Shown piece by piece: positions 1 to 5,802 of a DNA stretch of 7,961 bases. The position numbers and the translations under genes were made by a program. This stretch comes from Acidimicrobiales bacterium. Lineage in GTDB: Bacteria; Actinomycetota; Acidimicrobiia; Acidimicrobiales; JANYDT01. The notes under the pieces were generated by a model. It was not told the DNA's origin. It did no database searches and saw only the letters and a list, made by a program, of their open reading frames with translations. Position 1 is the first letter of the stretch. Each line of letters starts with the position of its first letter. The stretch lies in the NCBI GenBank assembly GCA_025358985.1, contig JANYHQ010000461.1:1-7961 (forward strand), written 5' to 3'.

Positions 1-1394
1 CCGACACCACCGCAGCCGCCGCTGGTGCCGATACCACGGCCGCACCCGCCGCCGCTGACACCACTGCTGCTCCGGCTGCCGCGGACACCACCACTGCCGC
101 TGCTGCTGGTACTACCGCTGCTGCCGCCGCTGCTACCGGTGGGTCCATCACCGTGGCCATCGTGGACAACCCCACGATGAAAGACATCCAGACCCTGGCC
201 CCGGAAAACTTCACCGCCAAAAGCGGAATCAAGGTCAACTTCGTCACGCTCAACGAGCAGACACTGCGTGAGCAGGTCACCAAGTCCGTCGGTTCCGGCG
301 CCGCCCAGTACGACGTGGTCATGATCGGCCCATACGAGGCACCGCAGTTCGGCAAGAACGGTTGGCTGAAGGACCTCACCTCCTACACCGCCGCCGACAC
401 CGCCTATGACGTGGCCGACCTCATCCCTTCCGTAAAGGGTGCGTTGTCCAATGACGGCAAGCTGTTTGCCGTGCCGTTCTACGGCGAGTCGTCGTTCGTG
501 ATGTATCGCAAGGACCTCGTAGAGGCGGCCGGTATCAAGATCCCCGAGGCCCCCACATGGGACGAGATTGCGGCCGCCGCACGCAAGCTCAAGACCCCCG
601 ACATGGCTGGTATCTGTCTGCGTGGCAAGCCCGGCTGGGGAGATCTGGGGGCGTCGCTCACCACTGTGGTCAACACGTTCGGTGGCACGTGGTGGGACGC
701 CAATGCTGATGGCACCATCGGCAAGGCTCAGGTGGATACCGGTGGCTTCAAAGAGGCCACTGACTTCTACGTAAAGCTCATCAAGGACGCTGGCGAACCC
801 GACGCTGCCAATGCCAGTTTCAATGAGTGTTTGAAGCTGATGCAGGACAGCAAAGTGGCCATGTGGTACGACGCCACCGTGGCTGCCGGCATCCTCGAAT
901 CAGCCGACAGCCCCATCAAGGGCAAGCTGGGATATGCCTTGGCTCCTACCAAGAAGACGGCGGCGTCGGGCTGGTTGTGGTCATGGGCCCTGGCCATGCC
1001 AGAAGGCACCAAGAACGCCGATGCCGCATGGAAGTTCATGAGCTGGGCCACGTCCAAGGAATACATCCAGGCCGCTGGTACCAAGCTTCCCGGTGGCTGG
1101 GCGGGAGTGCCTCCCGGCAACCGTAAATCCACCTATGCCCTTCCCGAGTATCAGGCGGCTGCGGCATCGTTTGCCACGCAAACCCTGGCCGCCATGACCG
1201 CTGCGCCCATCGACAATCCCGGCACCACCAAGCGTCCCGGTTTGCCCGGTGTGCAGTACGTGGGAGTGCCGGAGTTCCAAGATGTGGGAACACGCTGTAC
1301 CCAGGAAATCTCGGGTGCCATCGCCGGCAACCAAAGCGTTGACGAGGCATTGAAGAAATGCCAGGCCATCGCCTCCGAAGCCACAACATCCTGA
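1..1394 (+). CDS. Polyol/sugar ABC transporter substrate-binding protein (SmoE/MtlE-like), 5' partial
   Basis: The reading frame (first full codon at base 3) is open to the left edge, so the start and the signal peptide are outside the window. The GTG at 153 is internal and is not the start. The order is a low-complexity Asp/Thr/Ala/Pro/Gly linker (3-143), then a mature family 1 solute-binding domain beginning SITVAIVDNPTM. Segments typical of sorbitol/mannitol-type binding proteins are visible: YDVVMIGPYE, VPFYGESSFVMYRKDL (from about 474), GICLRGKPGWG (from about 609) and MWYDATVAAG. It would capture a polyol or related sugar outside the membrane and deliver it to the two permeases that follow. 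Two cysteines near the C-terminus (GTRCTQ and LKKCQA) could form a disulfide. Family assignment is firm; the exact substrate is not determined. Confidence 0.93.
   Translation, partial: DTTAAAAGADTTAAPAAADTTAAPAAADTTTAAAAGTTAAAAAATGGSITVAIVDNPTMKDIQTLAPENFTAKSGIKVNFVTLNEQTLREQVTKSVGSGAAQYDVVMIGPYEAPQFGKNGWLKDLTSYTAADTAYDVADLIPSVKGALSNDGKLFAVPFYGESSFVMYRKDLVEAAGIKIPEAPTWDEIAAAARKLKTPDMAGICLRGKPGWGDLGASLTTVVNTFGGTWWDANADGTIGKAQVDTGGFKEATDFYVKLIKDAGEPDAANASFNECLKLMQDSKVAMWYDATVAAGILESADSPIKGKLGYALAPTKKTAASGWLWSWALAMPEGTKNADAAWKFMSWATSKEYIQAAGTKLPGGWAGVPPGNRKSTYALPEYQAAAASFATQTLAAMTAAPIDNPGTTKRPGLPGVQYVGVPEFQDVGTRCTQEISGAIAGNQSVDEALKKCQAIASEATTS
3..110 (+). repeat. Four tandem 27-bp units encoding a 9-residue Asp-Thr-Thr-Ala linker
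   Basis: Codons 3-29, 30-56, 57-83 and 84-110 encode DTTAAAAGA, DTTAAPAAA, DTTAAPAAA and DTTTAAAAG. A decayed copy (TTAAAAATGG) follows to 143. The repeat lies between the expected lipoprotein N-terminus and the folded domain, so it is probably a flexible tether. More units may lie to the left of the window. Codon choice differs between units although the protein repeat is kept, which argues against a very recent duplication. Confidence 0.85.
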
Positions 1395-1395
1395 C

Positions 1396-1419
1396 GTAGC
1401 GGCGTCACGCCGGTACTAC
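1396..1419 (+). other. Intergenic hairpin between binding protein and permease genes
   Basis: The arms are CGGCG (1400-1404) and CGCCG (1408-1412) with a 3-base loop. A 3-base bulge then leads to GTAG (1396-1399) pairing with CTAC (1416-1419). It starts two bases after the TGA of the binding protein gene and fills half of the 50-base gap. There is no U-tract, so full termination is unlikely. Hairpins in this position in ABC operons often protect the upstream transcript and lower permease expression relative to the binding protein; that role is inferred here. Confidence 0.45.
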
Positions 1420-1444
1420 CCGTTTCAACCCGAGAGCAGGCGCC

Positions 1445-2371
1445 GTGACCACTGTTTCATCGACGAGTTCCGTCTCCCCGGATTCGAAGATACGTCGTAC
1501 TTCGGTACGGCGACAGCAATGGTCGCGGCGGCTGCCTCTCATGCCGGCACTGATATTCACCATCGTTGTTACCCAGTTACCGTTCGTCATCACCATTTGG
1601 TACTCGCTCCACAAGTGGGACTTTCTCACTCCAGGTAGCTTCAAGTTCATTGGGCTGAAGAATTATGTGAAGCCCATCTCGGATCAATTTTTCCGAGCTG
1701 CCACCCTGCATACGGTGGTCATTACCGGTGGCACGGTGGTCATTGCCATCGTCATCGGCACTGCTTTGGCCATGCTCATGGACCGCCAGTTCTTGGGTCA
1801 GGGCATGGTGCGCACATTGCTCATCACCCCGTTTCTGATCATGCCGGTGGCGGCGTCACTCATTTGGCGCCATGGGTTTCTTGATGCTACCTATGGGTTT
1901 TTGAATTGGATCTTGCGCGGCATCGGTTTCAGCAACGTGGCCTTCACCACCCGTTACCCGCTGCTATCGGTGGTGATTGTGTTGGTATGGCAATGGACGC
2001 CGTTCATGATGCTCATCATCCTCGCCGGGTTGCAGAGTCAAAGTGGGGAGATCCTGGAGGCGGCGCGAGTGGATGGGGCCAGTGGTATCACCATCTTTCG
2101 CCATATGACCGTTCCCCATTTGCGCCCCTATCTGGAGCTGGGCGGGCTGTTGGGTTCCATCTATCTGTTGCAGGCATTCGACACGGTGGATCAATTGGTG
2201 GGCGGTGCCCCTGATGCGCGCAACGTGCCGTACTTCATCTATCAACGATCTATCGGGGGTGGGTGGAAGTTTGGGCAGGCGTCGGCTTATGGCGTGCTTG
2301 TGGTGATCGCCACCATTATTTTGGCCAATGTGGCCCTACGATTGATCTCGTCGCTATTGGAGTCACAATGA
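1445..2371 (+). CDS. Polyol/sugar ABC transporter permease 1 (SmoF/MtlF/MalF-like)
   Basis: A 308-residue inner-membrane protein of the MetI-like (binding-protein-dependent transport) family. A basic N-terminus of about 30 residues precedes roughly six hydrophobic segments (about 31-53, 88-110, 121-141, 170-192, 227-247 and 278-302). The cytoplasmic EAA loop that docks on the ATPase is clear: E205-A-A, then G211 and the VP at 223-224. The segment RTLLITPFLIMPVAASLIWRH (about 123-143) is characteristic of the polyol-type MalF branch. The start is GTG at 1445, with a weak purine-rich GAGAGCAGG a few bases upstream and no better start nearby. It should pair with the next gene to form the channel of one importer. 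No ATPase gene lies in the window. Confidence 0.93.
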   Translation: MTTVSSTSSVSPDSKIRRTSVRRQQWSRRLPLMPALIFTIVVTQLPFVITIWYSLHKWDFLTPGSFKFIGLKNYVKPISDQFFRAATLHTVVITGGTVVIAIVIGTALAMLMDRQFLGQGMVRTLLITPFLIMPVAASLIWRHGFLDATYGFLNWILRGIGFSNVAFTTRYPLLSVVIVLVWQWTPFMMLIILAGLQSQSGEILEAARVDGASGITIFRHMTVPHLRPYLELGGLLGSIYLLQAFDTVDQLVGGAPDARNVPYFIYQRSIGGGWKFGQASAYGVLVVIATIILANVALRLISSLLESQ

Positions 2372-2387
2372 GTCAGCATGAGTGAGG
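2368..2387 (+). repeat. 10-bp tandem near-duplication at the permease 1/permease 2 junction
   Basis: ATGAGTCAGC (2368-2377) is followed directly by ATGAGTGAGG (2378-2387), identical at 8 of 10 positions. The first copy overlaps the stop of permease 1 in the usual ATGA manner and lies 5 bases after GGAG (2359-2362), but it opens only a five-codon frame (MSQHE, stop at 2383-2385). The second copy carries the real start of permease 2, now 15 bases from that ribosome-binding sequence. Confidence 0.6.
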
Positions 2388-3238
2388 GTTCCAAGCCGGT
2401 TATCGTGGGCCAACGCCGATGGATGGCCAATGTTGCCAATGTGGCAGCCTGGGCGGCCGGGCTGTTGTTCTTCTTCCCGGTATTCTGGATGGTCATCACC
2501 AGCTTCAAAACGGAGCAGAACGCCCAAACCGAAATACCAAACTTGCATCTCAATGCCGGCCTGGAGCGCTTTCGTGATGTCACCAAAAGTGCGCCGGGCA
2601 CACTCACGTTTGTGAAGGCGTTCGGTACGTCGGCCACCGTGGTGCTGGTGTCCACGTTGATTGTGTTGATACTGGCTGTGCCCGCCGCTTATGCGCTGGC
2701 TATCCGCCAGGTCACGAAGTGGCGTGACGTGCTGCTGTTCTTCATCTCCACCAAGTTCTTGCCCATTGCTGCTGCCATCCTGCCGCTGTACACCATCTCG
2801 CAGAAGCTGCATCTGTTGGACACCAAGGCGGTGCTCATCATTGTGTACGTGTCCATGAACCTGCCGTTGGCGGTGTGGATGTTGCGATCGTTCTTTGCCG
2901 AGGTACCGCGTGATCTGCTCGAAGCGGCCGAGATAGACGGTGCTGGGTTCTTCAGCCGGTTGCGCAATGTGCTGCTACCGATTGTGGCACCGGGCATTTC
3001 AGCCACCGCGCTGCTGTGTTTCATCTTCGCGTGGAACGAGTTCTTCTTGGCGGTGAACCTCACCTCGTTCAAATCGCAAACCATCCCCATCTGGGTCACC
3101 ACCATGATCAGTACCCGTGGTCAGTTTCTGGCCAAACTATCGGCTGCCTCCACACTGGCTTGCATCCCGGTGGTGTTGGCAGGATGGGTGGCACAGAAGC
3201 GATTGGTACGCGGACTTACCATGGGGGCCGTGAAGTAG
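2378..3238 (+). CDS. Polyol/sugar ABC transporter permease 2 (SmoG/MtlG/MalG-like)
   Basis: A 286-residue MetI-like permease with about six membrane segments. The first is at about 21-42, followed by the FPVFWMVITSFKT motif typical of MalG-type proteins. The EAA loop is complete: E182-A-A-E-I-D-G188, with L200-P201 ending it. The C-terminus LVRGLTMGAVK is the usual ending of the SmoG/MalG branch. It starts 6 bases after the stop of permease 1 in the same reading frame, so a read-through of that single TGA would fuse the two proteins. The nearest Shine-Dalgarno-like GGAG is 15 bases away, so translation probably depends on coupling to permease 1. The gene ends one base before the end of the opposing hipA. 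Confidence 0.93.
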   Translation: MSEGSKPVIVGQRRWMANVANVAAWAAGLLFFFPVFWMVITSFKTEQNAQTEIPNLHLNAGLERFRDVTKSAPGTLTFVKAFGTSATVVLVSTLIVLILAVPAAYALAIRQVTKWRDVLLFFISTKFLPIAAAILPLYTISQKLHLLDTKAVLIIVYVSMNLPLAVWMLRSFFAEVPRDLLEAAEIDGAGFFSRLRNVLLPIVAPGISATALLCFIFAWNEFFLAVNLTSFKSQTIPIWVTTMISTRGQFLAKLSAASTLACIPVVLAGWVAQKRLVRGLTMGAVK

Positions 3239-3239
3239 A

Positions 3240-4475
3240 TCAGGGTCGTAGCAGCCGTAGGCGGCCGCGCATGAAGGAGCGGAGGTCGTGGATTCGTTTC
3301 GGGTCGAACGGCAACTCGTCAAGGCGATCGAGCCAAGGCGTGGTGCGGCGGACGAGATCGTCAATGGACAACAGGGCTGCGGACTCGGGCAGGCCCCGAT
3401 CCATGGCGAAGGCCACCAGCGCACGTCGCGATACTCGCCCTCGGCGGTTACCCCCGATCGACATGGCCAGCGTGGTGTCGCCATAAGGACGTGATGATGG
3501 AAGATCGTATGCCGGTGCCACGCCCCAATCGCCATCACGTTGCAGCATCGAGATGTTCTTGGCGTGGAAGTCGCCATTGCCGGTGATGAGTGCGAGTACC
3601 AGCTGACGCAACAATGTGCGCAGCGTCACGCGTGGCGACGTACTGAGACCGGCGGCAAGTTCGAAGACGTGCTCTGTGGTGAGGGTGTACTTGTCGGCGG
3701 GGTAACGGTCGGCGATCTGACAGGCGTCCTCACACGCAAGCGCGCCGACTGTTGCGTCGGGTCTGAGATACCTGTCGAAACGTGACACCAACAAACCAGG
3801 CCGGCCGTCGCGATCCGAAACCACTTCAGCATCGGTTGTCTCGATGCCGCACTCACGGGCCATCTGCAGAAAGAACGCCTCATTGGCCACCAAGTGGGGA
3901 AACTCCGGCGGATCGAGTTTGAGGATGAATCCAGTTCCCGCCAGCGTGGTGGGAATATTGATCATGCGCCCCGAGACCTTGTCCTGGACTCCGGCCAATG
4001 CGCCACGATCAGCGCCGAAGGAACCATCGTGGGTGGGGGCCCCGTTGGCCTGGTCCAACAGCTGCGAGAACGAAGTGGTAGCCGGATCGGTGAGCGGTGC
4101 AGTGCCTGCGCCAAAGGCCGGAGCTCGTTCACCGCGGATGACGATTTGCACGTCGCCCACCGGATCGTCTCCAACGGCCAGGAGCATGGAAAAGTCATCG
4201 TCAGCTGATGTCTTCAGAGCCCGCCGGAGTGCAGTGAGTCGGCGACCTTCGGGCAACAAACCGGCAAAGAACGGCGGCACCGATCGAGCTGGCGTTCGAA
4301 CCGATGTGGCTGTGAGCGGCAGTGTGGTGGCGACGGGTTGTGCTGCGGCGTTGAGGTAGTCCTCGGTATAGCGAAACTCCACATGGTCGCGGCGCAGCCG
4401 GAGATGCCCGGCGAGGACACCCTGCTTGTAGATGTCGGCGGTATCGACCCCCACGAGGTCAGAGGGTTCGGTCAC
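3240..4475 (-). CDS. hipA: HipA-family serine/threonine kinase toxin
   Basis: 411 residues. I chose the GTG at 4475-4473, which overlaps the hipB stop by 4 bases (GTGA); the frame stays open 25 codons further, but only inside hipB. The N-terminal HipA subdomain (about 8-120) contains FFAGLLPEGRRL and is followed by the HipA_C kinase fold. Visible motifs are the glycine-rich loop ALAGVQDK (159-166), the ATP-binding lysine in FILKL (K186), the catalytic loop GNGDFHAKN (D302, N307) and the metal-binding PAYD (D324). These correspond to K181, D309, N314 and D332 of E. coli HipA. Characterised HipA kinases phosphorylate aminoacyl-tRNA synthetases (GltX in E. coli), halting growth; the target here is unknown. 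Oddity: the position of the E. coli autophosphorylated Ser150 is Ala159. It should be co-translated with hipB. Confidence 0.93.
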   Translation of the reverse strand: MTEPSDLVGVDTADIYKQGVLAGHLRLRRDHVEFRYTEDYLNAAAQPVATTLPLTATSVRTPARSVPPFFAGLLPEGRRLTALRRALKTSADDDFSMLLAVGDDPVGDVQIVIRGERAPAFGAGTAPLTDPATTSFSQLLDQANGAPTHDGSFGADRGALAGVQDKVSGRMINIPTTLAGTGFILKLDPPEFPHLVANEAFFLQMARECGIETTDAEVVSDRDGRPGLLVSRFDRYLRPDATVGALACEDACQIADRYPADKYTLTTEHVFELAAGLSTSPRVTLRTLLRQLVLALITGNGDFHAKNISMLQRDGDWGVAPAYDLPSSRPYGDTTLAMSIGGNRRGRVSRRALVAFAMDRGLPESAALLSIDDLVRRTTPWLDRLDELPFDPKRIHDLRSFMRGRLRLLRP

Positions 4476-4750
4476 TTCTGTGGGCCACCCACAATGGTGA
4501 TGTCGCCGTTGGCGCTGGCGAGTTGAATCCGGAGTCCGAGCGCTGAACACACGGCCAGGAGTACGTCAAGGCGTACTGTTGATTTGCTGGTCTCGATGGC
4601 GTGAACCGATCTGGTGGACACTTCGGCCAATGCCGCCAGCTCATCTTGCCGGAGCTTGTTCAACTTTCGCCGGTGGCGCACCACGAGCCCCCAGTCGAAG
4701 TTAGATGCACGATCTTGCATGCTGGAGACAATACAGAGTCTAGAGGTCAC
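4472..4750 (-). CDS. hipB: HipB-like antitoxin, XRE-family HTH regulator
   Basis: 92 residues from GTG 4750, or 82 residues from the in-frame ATG at 4720. A helix-turn-helix of the Cro/C1 type spans about 21-75: RQDELAALAEV as the positioning helix, STRSVHAIETSKSTVRL as the recognition helix and following turn, then LLAVCSALGL. This pattern is typical of the short HipB antitoxins paired with HipA. It would bind HipA and repress its own promoter as a dimer. GTG 4750 has a Shine-Dalgarno-like GAGG 6 bases upstream, so I report it. ATG 4720 has none, but sits 7 bases after a TATTGT and could be a leaderless start. The stop overlaps hipA, giving strict antitoxin-then-toxin coupling. Confidence 0.9.
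   Translation of the reverse strand: MTSRLCIVSSMQDRASNFDWGLVVRHRRKLNKLRQDELAALAEVSTRSVHAIETSKSTVRLDVLLAVCSALGLRIQLASANGDITIVGGPQK
4705..4720. promoter_or_regulatory. Palindromic operator-like site 3 (promoter-distal), at the hipB internal ATG
   Basis: ATGCACGATCTTGCAT on the plus strand differs by one base from the perfect palindrome at 4827. Read on the minus strand it begins exactly with the ATG of the alternative hipB start. If GTG 4750 is the true start, this site lies inside hipB codons 11-16. It is probably bound by HipB; this is inferred from position and symmetry. Confidence 0.6.
4728..4733 (-). promoter_or_regulatory. Candidate -10 box for a leaderless hipBA transcript
   Basis: Minus-strand TATTGT fits the actinobacterial TANNNT -10 pattern. 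It is followed by 7 bases and then ATG 4720, the spacing expected when the start codon is the first transcribed base. No good -35 box is visible. If real, site 3 would lie over the first 16 transcribed bases. Confidence 0.3.
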
Positions 4751-4756
4751 CGTTTA

Positions 4757-4760
4757 CCTC
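4757..4760 (-). promoter_or_regulatory. Ribosome-binding site for hipB GTG start
   Basis: On the minus strand GAGG is followed by TAAACG and then GTG at 4750, a spacing of 6. This is the reason for preferring GTG 4750 over ATG 4720, which has only TCTCCAGC in front of it. Confidence 0.5.
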
Positions 4761-4765
4761 AAAGT

Positions 4766-4781
4766 CTGCATGATCGTGCTG
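4766..4781. promoter_or_regulatory. Palindromic operator-like site 2 (middle)
   Basis: CTGCATGATCGTGCTG matches the 16-bp consensus at 12 positions, including the core from TGCA through GATCGTGC. It lies just upstream of the ribosome-binding sequence for GTG 4750. Its GATC centre is 61 bp from both the left and the right site. It is the weakest copy, as expected for a site needing cooperative binding. Confidence 0.55.
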
Positions 4782-4803
4782 AATCAGGCATTTTGCGGTG
4801 ACG

Positions 4804-4809
4804 AACCTA
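4804..4809 (-). promoter_or_regulatory. Candidate -10 box for a leadered hipBA transcript
   Basis: Minus-strand TAGGTT fits TANNNT and lies between palindromic sites 1 and 2. A transcript from here would carry about 45 untranslated bases, including site 2 and the GAGG sequence before GTG 4750. The -35 region (GTGCAT at 17-bp spacing) is weak and would overlap site 1, which would suit repression by occlusion. An overlapping TTGACT (4809-4814) could be a -35 box, but no good -10 follows it. Confidence 0.25.
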
Positions 4810-4826
4810 GTCAATTCGCCCCGATG

Positions 4827-4842
4827 ATGCACGATCGTGCAT
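4827..4842. promoter_or_regulatory. Perfect 16-bp palindromic operator-like site 1 (promoter-proximal)
   Basis: ATGCACGATCGTGCAT is its own reverse complement over all 16 bases. It is the outermost of three related sites upstream of hipB. Its sequence differs from the E. coli HipB operator (TATCC, 8 bases, GGATA), but its symmetry and size suit an XRE-family dimer. Confidence 0.7.
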
Positions 4843-4896
4843 TCCACTTGTTGGCTCGTTGGACGGTTCTGACCGATCTCACCGTATTTCCAGTTA

Positions 4897-4928
4897 CACA
4901 CGGAGGAATGTATGCAATCCTCCGTGTG
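4897..4928 (-). terminator. Strong hairpin after the SWIM gene, probable terminator without U-tract
   Basis: CACACGGAGGA (4897-4907) and TCCTCCGTGTG (4918-4928) form a perfect 11-bp stem around a 10-base loop. The stem begins 25 bases after the stop of the SWIM gene in its direction of transcription. No run of T follows on either strand, so it would be the U-less type often seen in actinobacteria. It separates the SNF2-SWIM unit from the hipBA promoter region; the rest of 4751-4953 holds the hipBA operators and promoter candidates. Confidence 0.6.
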
Positions 4929-4953
4929 AAATCGGGCAAAGGGTAGGGGTCGG

Positions 4954-5802
4954 TCAGGATTGCAGAAGCGACTCGTAGGCGGCGCTGAAGCGTTCGAGGG
5001 GCACCGTTTCGATCGACACGGGGTCGAGGCCCGTGAGTATATGGGTGGGGTCGTCGGGTGGGTCGGCGGCCAACACGCTCAGTACACCCGCCCCCACTGG
5101 ATGCAGGGATCCGGGCACCAGTGGCCACCACGGCGCAATGGCGGCAGCTGCGGCCGCAGCACCGGACGCTGGATCACCTCTGGTGTCGGCCCCACGGAGA
5201 TCGGCCAGAACCTGTTGGCGGGTGCGGCCCCGCCATTCCAGCAGTAGCCACGGGTCGGCATCGAGACGATCCGCAAACAGGTACAACGCTGCCGCGATGT
5301 GCTTGCACGGATTCTCGTAGTCAGGACAATTGCAGGTGGCATTGACCTCGCGCCACGTGGTGGGAAACAGAGCCACGCCGGCAGCACTGAAGGCGTCCTC
5401 CAACTCGGGCGGCACCTCACCATCGAGCAACGACGCCACGAACTTCACCCGACCGCGTATCACCGCGTCAATCTGCAACCACTGTGCCGGCGTGGGCTCA
5501 GCGGTGCGGATGGTGACCACATACGGGGTTGGCCGCGACCCCTGCACCTGGGCCACCAACAAACCGGGATTGGTCTCCAATGAAATGATCTGTCCTCTGC
5601 GCGCATACGATCTGCCGCGCTGCATCCTTCCGCCCAACCCGAACGATTCCAATACCGCCACGAACCGCTTGGACCACCACGACTCGGCCATGGCGCCTCG
5701 GGCCCTCGACGTACTCAACCCCCCTTCGACAGCAATAGGGGTGGACGGGCCGAAGCTCTGCCATTGGTCGCGGGCGTTACGAGGGTTGCGAGGAAATGCC
5801 AT
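4954..5802 (-). CDS. SWIM zinc-finger protein, partner of the SNF2 ATPase
   Basis: 282 residues from ATG 5802, whose A is the last base of the SNF2 stop (TGATG, one-base overlap). The open frame extends 76 codons upstream, but only as a shadow of the SNF2 gene. The SWIM motif C157-x-C159-x6-C166-x-H168 (CNCPDYENPCKH) is complete and should bind one zinc. The N-terminal region has the pattern WWSKRFVAVLESFGLGGRMQ, then RGRSYARRGQIISLE, as in actinobacterial SWIM proteins. A WRGRTRQQVLADLR segment follows the finger, then an alanine run (about 214-221). SWIM domains mediate DNA or protein contacts. Genes of this kind often lie next to SNF2 ATPases in actinobacteria, so it is probably a cofactor or targeting subunit of that enzyme. 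The cellular role of the pair is not established. Confidence 0.88.
   Translation of the reverse strand: MAFPRNPRNARDQWQSFGPSTPIAVEGGLSTSRARGAMAESWWSKRFVAVLESFGLGGRMQRGRSYARRGQIISLETNPGLLVAQVQGSRPTPYVVTIRTAEPTPAQWLQIDAVIRGRVKFVASLLDGEVPPELEDAFSAAGVALFPTTWREVNATCNCPDYENPCKHIAAALYLFADRLDADPWLLLEWRGRTRQQVLADLRGADTRGDPASGAAAAAAAIAPWWPLVPGSLHPVGAGVLSVLAADPPDDPTHILTGLDPVSIETVPLERFSAAYESLLQS

Noticed and set aside
2369..2377. A fused permease made by a nonsense mutation or recoded stop
   Set aside because: The two permease genes are in the same frame, but each is full length with its own N- and C-terminal features, so the stop is an ordinary gene boundary.
4476..4550. 25-codon N-terminal extension of HipA
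   Set aside because: It lies wholly inside hipB in another frame and has no family similarity; the GTG overlapping the hipB stop gives a normal HipA N-terminus.
3240..4750. HipBST-type three-gene toxin system
   Set aside because: The kinase retains the N-terminal HipA subdomain in one chain, and no separate HipS-sized gene lies between hipB and hipA.
4705..4887. Tandem duplication of a 61-bp unit as the origin of the three palindromes
   Set aside because: Outside the 16-bp sites the three intervals show no convincing similarity when aligned by eye.
4908..4946. Small plus-strand gene starting at ATG 4908 directly after GGAGGA
   Set aside because: The purine run abuts the ATG with no spacing and is one arm of the hairpin; the frame encodes only 12 residues.
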